Assembly (NCBI GenBank): GCA_030425385.1
Contig: JAUIAH010000005.1
Location: 243,904 to 307,903 of the forward strand
DNA length: 64,000 bases
Direction of reading: 5' to 3'
From: Verrucomicrobiia bacterium
GTDB lineage: Bacteria > Verrucomicrobiota > Verrucomicrobiia > Verrucomicrobiales > DEV007
Shown here: positions 29,516 to 37,433 of the stretch, one piece after another
Numbering within the stretch: the first letter of the stretch is position 1
Layout of the letters: each line of letters starts with the position of its first letter
Position numbers and translations under genes: made by a program
The notes under the pieces: generated by a model
Seen by the model: the letters and a program-made list of their open reading frames with translations, nothing else
What the model was told of the DNA's origin: nothing
Database searches by the model: none

Positions 29516-29881
29516 ATGAGCCTCTTCGATTTCTTCTTTCCTGAATGGGCGGAAGCCAGCCACCTCCGCCGCCTTGCTGATTCTGCAGAACTCACCGAAC
29601 GCCGCGAACGCTTTGCAAGCCACCGGCAGCGCCATCAGCGCTTGGCCGCGAAACAATCTCAACACCGTATCGACACCCTTGAGAAAGAGTTGGAGGAAGC
29701 CACGCTGGTCATCGAGGCATTGATTGAACTGCTCGAAGAGAAGGATCTCGCGACCCGCACTGACCTCGCCTCCCGCGTCCACGCCATCGACGCCCGCGAC
29801 GGCGTCGTCGACGGACGTCTCACGCCAGAAGCCAAACAGCCGTTCAAACCCAATCGACAATGGGAAGACCAGCGAGAGTAG
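29516..29881 (+). CDS. Small coiled-coil protein of unknown function, 121 aa
   Basis: Start chosen at the ATG at 29516 (MSLFDFFFPEWAEA); an ATG four codons earlier is possible. The middle part (residues 15-75) is strongly charged and heptad-like, predicted coiled coil, with an acidic IEALIELLEEKDLATRTDL segment. No signal peptide, no membrane helix and no family recognised. It lies downstream of folC and converges on the minus-strand repeat-protein operon. Confidence 0.7.
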   Translation: MSLFDFFFPEWAEASHLRRLADSAELTERRERFASHRQRHQRLAAKQSQHRIDTLEKELEEATLVIEALIELLEEKDLATRTDLASRVHAIDARDGVVDGRLTPEAKQPFKPNRQWEDQRE

Positions 29882-29901
29882 CCCACCACTATCCCATCAT
29901 T

Positions 29902-31479
29902 TCAATCATTCTCCATCTCTGGAAGCGCCTTGAGCAGGCGTTCGCGTGCCGCCTCACTCGGCGCGGCGACGCGGATGGCAGTGCGAGCCGCTCGCAGATC
30001 TTCGGGCGATGTTAGGGTTTGAAAGAACGCCATCGCTTCATCGGCATTGCTTCGCAGGAGGTTGGCTCCTGCCTGATACAGCGCCTCTCTTCGCTCCTTC
30101 CCCTCTGGCAGAGAGACTGTGTGGCGCAGAGCCGCCTCTGGCTGCTGCGCACTCCAGGCCTGCATCCCCTCTGTGATCGCGGCCGCGCGCATGCTCTCAG
30201 GCAAGGAATAGGCGAAATCAACGGCGTCCGCCGGCGTTGGCCATTGGTCGAGATCGTTGACGAGCGCCATCGCCAAGGGCTTCAATGTCCTCTCGCCATC
30301 TGACAATTGCGCTAAGGTGGCCTTCACCGTTTCCGCATCCTCTTTGACCCACTTGAGAGCGATCGATTCCAAGCGCCGCTGCCATTGTTGTCCGCCCGGT
30401 TGGGCAACCATCCACTCGAAGGCATGGCCCGGATCGGTCTCTGCCATGATCGTGGCTACGGCGTGCGTCCCGGCATCGCGCAAGCTTAGAGGCAAGGATG
30501 CGAGCACCTTGTGCGCCCCTTCCAGATCGTCTTTGGCCAGCTGCGCAAACGCGCGCTCGATCGTCTGCGTGCGTTCTCCCAATCCCGCGAAGCGACTCAG
30601 CCAATCCATGGTTCCTTGCGGATCGTCTAACAGACGCTCTTTCACTAGTGGAGCCAGGCTGCTTCCCCAGGGTCGGAAATCGGGCTCCAAACGGGCTGCG
30701 TCTTCTAACAGTTGCGCTGCCGCACCAGTATCTTCCTGCACGAGCTTTGAAAAGGCTTGTCGCAAGGCGCGCCGCCTCGTTTCACCGGACGGGAGTTGCT
30801 TGGCCCAGCTTGCGGCAGCCTCGGCATCGCTTGCTGCCCATCGCGAGGCCACACGATCGGCCATTTCTTGAGTGAAATAGGAATCGGGTAATGCTGAGAG
30901 AGCCTCGGCAAAGGCAGGCATCTCGAGCGGGAGCAAGGCATCGCTCGGCTCTAACATCGCATGATGCCGAAGAAGAAAGGCTCGTCCCATTGTAGGATCC
31001 TGAGAGAATCCATGGAAGATCAACGCCGTTACGGCCATGCGCCGCGTTCTCCCATCGGTGATGGCCAGAGCGAGCCGCTCCGCCTCGTCAGGATCACGCG
31101 CCACGAGCACGTCCATCGCGTTCCTGATCATCTGAGGATCTCGTTGCGCCACTCCATAGGCCAGGAAACCCGCCGGATCACGTGATGCCCATTGACTCCA
31201 AATTTGGTAGTGCTTCGTCTGCTCTCCCTGCAACGCCTGGCGAAAGGCGTCACCCGTAGTCGCGGAGCGCAGCGTTTGCAATTGCCTCAAGCGGCGTTCG
31301 TAGAGCGTTGACCTTCTCAAACCCTCGCCCATTTGCAACGCACTCGCCACCTTCGCCTCCTCCGTGCCATTGGGGGAAGTCACCTTCGAATTCACTGTCA
31401 GAATAACGCCATATCCCAGGCAACCACCTAACACGAGCAGTAACCCATCGATACTGAGAGGCCGCATGGATCGCTTCAT
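29902..31479 (-). CDS. Membrane-anchored Trp/Asp-Pro helical-repeat protein, 525 aa (paralogue E)
   Basis: Last gene of the five-gene operon. The start at 31479 overlaps the upstream stop (ATGA) and is followed by a single membrane segment (GLLLVLGGCLGYGVILTV). The rest is helical repeats of about 30-40 residues with the pattern 'W...DP..A..W...L', for example QWASRDPAGFLAYG, RWAASDAEAAASWAKQLPSG and AWSAQQPEAALRHTVSLPEG. Spacing like 'LP.G..R..AL' links the repeats. No catalytic motif was seen. The repeats resemble TPR/Sel1-like alpha-solenoids and probably mediate protein contacts outside the cytoplasm. The upstream neighbour is a close paralogue. Confidence 0.82.
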   Translation of the reverse strand: MKRSMRPLSIDGLLLVLGGCLGYGVILTVNSKVTSPNGTEEAKVASALQMGEGLRRSTLYERRLRQLQTLRSATTGDAFRQALQGEQTKHYQIWSQWASRDPAGFLAYGVAQRDPQMIRNAMDVLVARDPDEAERLALAITDGRTRRMAVTALIFHGFSQDPTMGRAFLLRHHAMLEPSDALLPLEMPAFAEALSALPDSYFTQEMADRVASRWAASDAEAAASWAKQLPSGETRRRALRQAFSKLVQEDTGAAAQLLEDAARLEPDFRPWGSSLAPLVKERLLDDPQGTMDWLSRFAGLGERTQTIERAFAQLAKDDLEGAHKVLASLPLSLRDAGTHAVATIMAETDPGHAFEWMVAQPGGQQWQRRLESIALKWVKEDAETVKATLAQLSDGERTLKPLAMALVNDLDQWPTPADAVDFAYSLPESMRAAAITEGMQAWSAQQPEAALRHTVSLPEGKERREALYQAGANLLRSNADEAMAFFQTLTSPEDLRAARTAIRVAAPSEAARERLLKALPEMEND

Positions 31480-33164
31480 TCTGGCAGCCCTCCCGTGGAC
31501 AAGCGTTCCCAAGCCGCTTGCACCACGCCCGCCGCTTCCTCGCGAAGGGGTGATGATTCGATCTCTGATATCCAAGCGTCGGCTCCTTCAGGATCAAACT
31601 TTGCCACCGCATGGATCATTGCTAGTGCGGCCTGGTCTCGCAACGCGGACGGAGGCAATTCCGCTAGCCACTGCGAGGCTTCTTCCGGCGAGCGATCAGC
31701 CCACTGTTTCATCGGCTCGCGGATGGCAGGCCCTAACTGATCCGCCAATGCATGCTCGCCAGCCCAACGCACGGCGCGCTCCGGGTCGCGGATACCTAGA
31801 CGCCACGCAGTGTTGCTTGCGAGCGTGCGGGCATCTTGGAACTGCCCGACTCCTTGCCACGACAAGGTCATCACCTCCTCATCCGTCACGCCCTGCCAGG
31901 TCTCTGGCAGGGCCGTGCGCCAATCGGATACGAGTTCTTGCGAGTACGCCTCCGCATCCTTCCATTGCATGGTGGTGGACAACGCCCCTAACACCATGGC
32001 CTTTGCCAAACGCTTCCGCTCCGGATCCACGATCGCATCCGTGTAGGCCCACGCATCTGGAAAGGCCTGCTTTCCCCACTCCCACAGCACGGCGGATCGG
32101 GCTTCATGATCATTCTCCTTCGTCAGCACCGCATCGGCCAATTTGCCGATTTCCTCTGTCGACCACGCATCGCAGATCCCCTTCCACCATTCGCCCCGCA
32201 TGTTGGAGTCTCGAAGCCACTGACTCGTCCATTCCACATCATCGCGTGGCAGCCACTTGGCGGTCTGCCGGGTCAAGGAACTCTTCATTCCCAAGTGTTT
32301 CTGAACCCATTCCAAAGCACCCACCGCATCTTTGGAAGCAAGATGCTCTATCATTGCCTTCACCTCTTCATCATACCACGAATCCCGGAAATACCCTGAC
32401 ACTGTCTTCTCGTCGATCATGGGGGAAAGAAGCTCTAGCGCTCTGGCTGGATCACTCTCCGAGATCCCTAGCAAAGCACTGAGACGCACGCGTTTCTCTT
32501 CCAATGTCCGTTCGCCAGAGATCTCTGCCCACTCCAGGGCACCTTCGGGATCTTGCCTGGCCCATGCTCTCGCAATCGCCTTACGCGCGGCGAGTTCGAC
32601 TCGCCCTTCCAAGCCCGCCTCTGCCGCAAGCGCCCTTTCAAGATCACGGGACGCCACGTCCTCGAAGGCGATGAGGATGCCCTCAGCAGGATAGCAGTCA
32701 TCTGGCATGTCTTGACAAAAGGTGAGAAACATCTCCGCATCCACTTCCGCCGCCACCGCTGCAGCGCGATAGAAGCTGGTCAATCGCCAGTCTGGATCGG
32801 TAATGGTAAGGGCTGCCTTCAGCGCCTTGGCAGGATCCAAGGCTGCCCAAGCTTCGAAGAGAGCCACCGGTGAATGCCCGAGCGCTGCCAGATGGGCCGC
32901 TGCTTCCTCTGGATCCTCGGCAGCCCATTGATAGAGAAGCAGCTCGCGATCCCACCACTTGTTAGGCGTGCCCTCAGGTAAAGCCATGAGCGCATCATAA
33001 CGCGCGGCAGCGCTCACCTCCGAAGAAGGAGGGATCGCGGCCACCTCGCTTGCTTGGACATTCCGCTCTATCATTTCGGTCACATCACTGGAAGGCGATC
33101 GCCATGCCAGCGTCGCCCCCACACTGAAGCCAATGAGGACGAACACACTTCTTCGGATCTTCAT
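31476..33164 (-). CDS. Membrane-anchored Trp/Asp-Pro helical-repeat protein, 562 aa (paralogue D)
   Basis: An N-terminal membrane segment (RSVFVLIGFSVGATLAW) anchors about 500 residues of repeats with the clearest 'W...DP..A..W' spacing of the set: QWAAEDPEEAAAHLAALG, AWAALDPAKALKAALTI, AWARQDPEGALEWAE and QWADRSPEEASQWLAELP. It overlaps the next gene by four bases and follows paralogue C after 7 bases, so the genes are translationally close. No enzyme motif was found. The solenoid-like repeats suggest a binding or scaffolding role in the periplasm. Confidence 0.84.
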   Translation of the reverse strand: MKIRRSVFVLIGFSVGATLAWRSPSSDVTEMIERNVQASEVAAIPPSSEVSAAARYDALMALPEGTPNKWWDRELLLYQWAAEDPEEAAAHLAALGHSPVALFEAWAALDPAKALKAALTITDPDWRLTSFYRAAAVAAEVDAEMFLTFCQDMPDDCYPAEGILIAFEDVASRDLERALAAEAGLEGRVELAARKAIARAWARQDPEGALEWAEISGERTLEEKRVRLSALLGISESDPARALELLSPMIDEKTVSGYFRDSWYDEEVKAMIEHLASKDAVGALEWVQKHLGMKSSLTRQTAKWLPRDDVEWTSQWLRDSNMRGEWWKGICDAWSTEEIGKLADAVLTKENDHEARSAVLWEWGKQAFPDAWAYTDAIVDPERKRLAKAMVLGALSTTMQWKDAEAYSQELVSDWRTALPETWQGVTDEEVMTLSWQGVGQFQDARTLASNTAWRLGIRDPERAVRWAGEHALADQLGPAIREPMKQWADRSPEEASQWLAELPPSALRDQAALAMIHAVAKFDPEGADAWISEIESSPLREEAAGVVQAAWERLSTGGLPE

Positions 33165-33171
33165 GGCAAGC

Positions 33172-34308
33172 TCACGGTTTCTCAGGGAGGGATTGTTCGC
33201 TCAGCCATCGAAGGGCCTCTGATTCTCCTAACAACATGCTGCGATGCGTATACTCGCGCAGAACCGTCCCCGAGATCTCGAATGGGAGGTTCATCCATTG
33301 TTCTGCTAGGAGCGAAGACTTCAGCAATGATCTCTGCTGCTTCGATTCTTCTTTCAAAGCTGTGCGATAGGCCTCAGGCGTGTGTTCGAGAAAGGCATAC
33401 TCTCCAGACGGTTCAAGTTTCGCCAACAGGATTGCTTCCATTGACTGACTAACAAGCGTGCTCATCAGATTGCCACTCTCTTCTCCATACCGTTGACTGA
33501 ACGCAAGCCCTGAGGCAACCACGCGATCCGCAGCCTCACGGTCTCCCGCGTCATAGAGATCCGCGCCATGACTACTCATTACCTTCATGAGTCGCTGCAT
33601 CGTGTTCGGCTGTAGAAGGGCGTTCTGAAGCTGCTGCATATGGCCTGCTATGGGTGCCTCCTCCGAAGAGAATCCCAGGGAACTCGAGAAGGCTGTGAGA
33701 TTGAGAAACATCTCCTTCGCATGGTTCTCAAAACCGCCCGCCCGCACGGCATCGACCACCAATTGTGCTGCGACGTCAGGGGCTTCCTCTGCCCACAGGG
33801 TTGCGGCTAGCCCGTAGGCAAGGGCATTGTCAGGGTCGTGCTCCACCAAGTGTCCCGAAAGTTCGCGCCGCTCGGCAAGTGCCAGTTTGTCCGAAGCAAC
33901 CGCAGTGAAGAGCACGAGTGGATCCTCCGGGAAGCGATCCAAGGCCTCGCGAATCAGGGCCACATCACCGGTGAGCTTGAAGAGGCATGCCAAGGATTCC
34001 GCATCGCGTCCCCGCTCATTGAGAAACGCCTCAACGTCCTCATGATTGGGATTGGCAGCGGAGGCTATCAGTGTTGCCAAGGATCTTTCAGAGACCGCAG
34101 GCTTCTCTTCTGCTACCCCTCGCTCCTCAGGGAGGACCGTCAGATCGGCGGCCGCCTCTAGGTGCTTGTCAGGATCGGACTCCTCTTGTTGAGTGCCCGA
34201 GCGACTGCGCATCAGGTCACCAAGAAAGGACATGCCAACGCCACCTAACAGCACGCCAACGAGACCTACGATCCAAAGAGATCGGCTTGAGAATTGGCCA
34301 TCCTTCAT
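33172..34308 (-). CDS. Membrane-anchored TPR-like protein, 378 aa (paralogue C)
   Basis: A single N-terminal membrane helix (SLWIVGLVGVLLGGVGMSFLG) precedes a helical domain. It differs from its operon neighbours and instead matches the gene at 42515-43612: LNERGRDAESLACLF, REALDRFPEDPLVLF and HDPDNALAYGLAATL line up with LGQRGRTAENLVLAY, REAMEMFPDDPRVAM and AEPDNAMAHYLMATV, and both end with Y.FL and M.LLGE motifs. FPEDP and PDNA are TPR-like. The protein is therefore a second structural class in the operon. Role unknown. Confidence 0.82.
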   Translation of the reverse strand: MKDGQFSSRSLWIVGLVGVLLGGVGMSFLGDLMRSRSGTQQEESDPDKHLEAAADLTVLPEERGVAEEKPAVSERSLATLIASAANPNHEDVEAFLNERGRDAESLACLFKLTGDVALIREALDRFPEDPLVLFTAVASDKLALAERRELSGHLVEHDPDNALAYGLAATLWAEEAPDVAAQLVVDAVRAGGFENHAKEMFLNLTAFSSSLGFSSEEAPIAGHMQQLQNALLQPNTMQRLMKVMSSHGADLYDAGDREAADRVVASGLAFSQRYGEESGNLMSTLVSQSMEAILLAKLEPSGEYAFLEHTPEAYRTALKEESKQQRSLLKSSLLAEQWMNLPFEISGTVLREYTHRSMLLGESEALRWLSEQSLPEKP

Positions 34309-34374
34309 GAATGAAGCATGACCAGTTGGCTGCGGATGTCGAGGAGAAACGGATCGCTAGGAGAGGAACGAGGA

Positions 34375-35586
34375 CTACTCATCCCGCGAGAGGATCTCGT
34401 TCCGCGCGGCCTCTCTGTTAGAATGGTTGACAATCTCGGCCGTCCAGGCCATGGCAGCATTGGGATCGATCTTCGCGACGACAGACGCATAGGCCATGAT
34501 CGCGGCGTCGCGCTCGGGAGAGGAAGGCCGAGTTCCCAACCAAGCTCCGACGGCGTTGTAGTCGCGGTTTGCCCATATCGATACGGCACCCTTCATCGCC
34601 GTAGAGCGGATCTCCCCTGTCAGCTCTCGCTCCATGAACTCTATCATAGCCTCAGGAGCGTCTTTCAACCCAACGGTCGCCGCTTCAATGATCAGGTGGT
34701 TTCGAGCTACAGAATCGAGCAGATCCTGGTGTTGAGTGAGGGCCTGCGTGACAGACTCCAAGCCGCCCTCTTTGAACTCACCTCGGATCAACCCGCGGGA
34801 GAGAACAGATCGCATGCTCGTGTCTAGAGTCTGAGCCATCACTTTCCATCCTTCAGAACGTACCCATGCGTCTGCAGCCGCTTTGCCAATCGCGGAAACT
34901 GCCAAAGGATGTGCTTCCGGCCCAAGTTCCTGGACATAGTCCAATGCCTCCACCAGATCGGTTTCCGCTAGTTTCCCCATCACCAAAGATCGAAGCGGCA
35001 GTGTGGATTCGGTCGCCCAACTAGCTTCGTCCAGTATCGCTCTTGCCTTCCGAGGATCCAACTCGGCAAGTTTGGAGAATGCTGACAGGCGCACTTCCTG
35101 ACGTGTTCCTTCGTCGAGATGTTCGGTCTCCGTCGCTCGGAGTATTCGTTCCGGATCTTGCTCTCCAATGAGAATGAGGAGAAATGAGGCCACCATCTTT
35201 GCTTGCTTGCTTCGTGCGGGATCGCTGACTTCTTGCAATTGATCAATCAGTGTTAGTATCTGATGGATAGTGCAATTCTCCATGGTATCCAAGACCACTG
35301 GCATGCTTCGAACCATGAAAGCCAGTTCAGACCTCTCGGTGTCAAAGGGGGCGAGGATTTCTCCTATCGAAGGGAGGGGAGTGGAGTTATGCGAATCGTG
35401 TCCGTGTGATTCTTGCGGAATGGTCTGCCATGCGGGCGACTCCTTTGTGAGGACAACTTCAGTCGATTGATCTGTGAGGCGGGCTACTCTTGCGCGAAGC
35501 TGGCGGAGCTTTGAGTGTTGCCATGCAAGAAGAATGCTAGCAATGAGCAATGATGCTAGAATAGCTTTCAGAACGGGGCTATTCAT
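34375..35586 (-). CDS. Membrane-anchored Trp/Asp-Pro helical-repeat protein, 403 aa (paralogue B)
   Basis: The ATG overlaps the stop of the sigma-factor gene by four bases. A short N-terminal membrane helix (AILASLLIASILLAW) and a coiled-coil-like basic stretch (KLRQLRARVARLTDQ) come first, as also seen in the sigma-factor protein after its membrane segment. Repeats such as KLAELDPRKARAILDEASW and VVAKIDPNAAMAWTAEI make up the rest. Translational coupling to the sigma factor indicates that the two products act together; sequestration of the sigma factor or a shared extracytoplasmic interaction is a reasonable but unproven guess. Confidence 0.82.
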   Translation of the reverse strand: MNSPVLKAILASLLIASILLAWQHSKLRQLRARVARLTDQSTEVVLTKESPAWQTIPQESHGHDSHNSTPLPSIGEILAPFDTERSELAFMVRSMPVVLDTMENCTIHQILTLIDQLQEVSDPARSKQAKMVASFLLILIGEQDPERILRATETEHLDEGTRQEVRLSAFSKLAELDPRKARAILDEASWATESTLPLRSLVMGKLAETDLVEALDYVQELGPEAHPLAVSAIGKAAADAWVRSEGWKVMAQTLDTSMRSVLSRGLIRGEFKEGGLESVTQALTQHQDLLDSVARNHLIIEAATVGLKDAPEAMIEFMERELTGEIRSTAMKGAVSIWANRDYNAVGAWLGTRPSSPERDAAIMAYASVVAKIDPNAAMAWTAEIVNHSNREAARNEILSRDE

Positions 35587-37259
35587 GGATGAATAGGAGC
35601 AGGTTCGTTGGTCGCGGTCGCCTGCGCTTTTCTCAAGACTCCTTCTGCTTCCTGAACGTCTTGTTTGGCGGGCGTAGGGGGTGTCATGGCTCCAAGTGGA
35701 AGCCTATCCATGAACAAGTCCTTAGATTCATCGGGTAGGTGATGAAGCGCAGCCTGTACCAATGGATGCCGATCGGAGGCATCGGCGGCCTCAATGAGGC
35801 GAAGCGCACGTGCTTCGCCTTCCCCGCCCGTTGGGACGAGCTTGGTGATCAGGTTCGTGTAGAGATGCTGGCGGAAACGAGAGTCGACGTCCATAGCAAG
35901 CTCGACCGCTGTGTCAGGATCACGATTGACCCCAACCATGCACAACTGTGAGAGCATGTGGTTGACAGGAGCGGCGTCCAATCCCTTGCCCTGCAGGGAG
36001 TCATCGTGGCGATGTTCGCGAAACCAGCTCAAGGCTGTCGGATAGTCGCTCGTGGCCCACTGCCCAAACAGGGCTGCCAATTCATGTGGGTCCTCGTTTT
36101 CCGAGGCAGCGATTCTCTCAAAGAGGCGTTGGTAACCACGCTCGCTGGAGTCCAAGTCGGCTAGGAGCTGGAGGATCATCGTTCTCGGGCGTCCATGGGT
36201 ATCCGTCGCCGCCACTTCATCGGTCAAGGCATGCAAGTCTCCGTTTGAAAGTCGTCCTATTGGAATCATCACACGAACCATCCTCGCTATGTCATGACTC
36301 TCCATGGCCTCGGTCATTTCTTGGATGAGCTGTTCCGCCTTTAGAGGCTTCTCAAGACTCGCCAGGAACCCTTTGATGGGTGGTAGTCGCTCCCGTGTCG
36401 ACCATCGTGACTCGGGCACGACCTGGGCCGTTGCCACGCTGCTGCGGAGAGTGTCGATCTGCAATTGAAGTGTCTTGGACTCTAAACGCTGGATAGCGAA
36501 GGGCACCGAAGTGCAGACAAATACCGCAAGCACGGCAATGGATGGCTTTGTTAGGTTCATGGCGAAGATGGATTGCCCGACGAGATTGTTCGTGGGGCCT
36601 GCCGGAGCAAGAGCCAGGGCTTTGGCAGGAAGCGAAGCGATGAGATGGGTAGGGGCAGCATTTGCAAATTCCTCGGCTAGTCCTGTCGCAATCACACTGA
36701 CTGATAAGGTCACGCCACGTTTGCCCATCCATCGCTGTAATTTCTCAAGCGCACGCCGAGCACGCATCTTGCAGGCGGCTTCGGTGATGCCGGTGACAGT
36801 GGCAATTTCGCGGTAGCTCTGACCGGAGAAGTAACGCGCCAAGATCACTTCGCGGTCCTTGCACCCCAAGCGATCCAGTGATTCGTAGAGATCGGGCAGC
36901 ACCTCACGCCAGGAATCCGCGTCACTTGTATTCATGATCCTATCAGAGTTGCATTCGACGGCATAGGCCTCCAGCTTCTGTTTGTGGAGTCCCAGTTCTC
37001 GCATCCGCCGTGCTGCCTCCAAGCGAGTGGCGGTGAAGAGCCATGCCGTGAACGATTGGTGAGTGGCCACCTGCTTCGCCTTCTTTGCCAGCGCGATGAA
37101 CACGTTCTGCGTGATCTCTTCCGCAAGCTGAGGATTTCGCGTTCTACGGAGGGCTCCCGAGTACACGAGCCCGCTGTAATCCCGGACGATCTCGCAAAAG
37201 CTCGCTTCGTCTTGGGTCGCTGCAAATTGTGCTAAACTGGAATGCTCGGTTTCGGCCAA
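35583..37259 (-). CDS. ECF-type sigma-70 factor fused to membrane segment and extracytoplasmic repeat domain, 558 aa
   Basis: Residues 1-180 are a complete small sigma-70 factor. Region 2 shows VRDYSGLVYSGALRRTRNPQLAEEITQNVFIALA, given in two parts: VRDYSGLVYSGALRR, then NPQLAEEITQNVFIALA. Region 4 shows LPDLYESLDRL, ILARYFSGQSYREIA and ITEAACKMRARRALEKL. A hydrophobic helix follows at 240-257 (SIAVLAVFVCTSVPFAI), then a coiled-coil stretch and about 270 residues with the operon's repeat motif (QWATSDYPTALSWFREH, NRDPDTAVELAMDV). The start codon is TTG. If the helix spans the membrane, the sigma domain is tethered to its inner face. It heads the operon of repeat proteins and is divergent from the 845-residue protein gene. 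Confidence 0.9.
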   Translation of the reverse strand: MAETEHSSLAQFAATQDEASFCEIVRDYSGLVYSGALRRTRNPQLAEEITQNVFIALAKKAKQVATHQSFTAWLFTATRLEAARRMRELGLHKQKLEAYAVECNSDRIMNTSDADSWREVLPDLYESLDRLGCKDREVILARYFSGQSYREIATVTGITEAACKMRARRALEKLQRWMGKRGVTLSVSVIATGLAEEFANAAPTHLIASLPAKALALAPAGPTNNLVGQSIFAMNLTKPSIAVLAVFVCTSVPFAIQRLESKTLQLQIDTLRSSVATAQVVPESRWSTRERLPPIKGFLASLEKPLKAEQLIQEMTEAMESHDIARMVRVMIPIGRLSNGDLHALTDEVAATDTHGRPRTMILQLLADLDSSERGYQRLFERIAASENEDPHELAALFGQWATSDYPTALSWFREHRHDDSLQGKGLDAAPVNHMLSQLCMVGVNRDPDTAVELAMDVDSRFRQHLYTNLITKLVPTGGEGEARALRLIEAADASDRHPLVQAALHHLPDESKDLFMDRLPLGAMTPPTPAKQDVQEAEGVLRKAQATATNEPAPIHP

Positions 37260-37293
37260 TGGAACGCTCGGTTTGATCCTAACTGCGCGGCAA

Positions 37294-37307
37294 GTGACAA
37301 AAGTAAC
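37294..37307. promoter_or_regulatory. Candidate control site between sigma-factor operon and two-component operon
   Basis: GTGAC-AAAA-GTAAC is an inverted repeat with one mismatch, 35 bases upstream of the sigma-factor start and 127 bases before the 845-residue gene. The 174-base intergenic space must hold both divergent promoters; no clean -35/-10 pair was recognised, as expected if an alternative sigma factor reads them. Confidence 0.3.
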
Positions 37308-37433
37308 ATGAATCTTTAAGAAATCAGCCAGCCGTCTTCACGAGACGCTCCCACAATCATGGAAGAATCGCCAGAGTACTCATAATTTGGTAACATTCGT
37401 GTGGTCGCTTGAAGACACCGAACGATACATCTC

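Noticed and set aside
31364..32482. Open frame of 372 codons on the plus strand
   Set aside because: It is opposite two well-supported repeat-protein genes and has a Pro/Ser/Arg-rich shadow composition.
37294..37307. Fur box at the sigma-factor promoter
   Set aside because: The GTGAC-AAAA-GTAAC site lacks the 19-bp GATAAT-type pattern of Fur boxes; only a general regulatory site is proposed.
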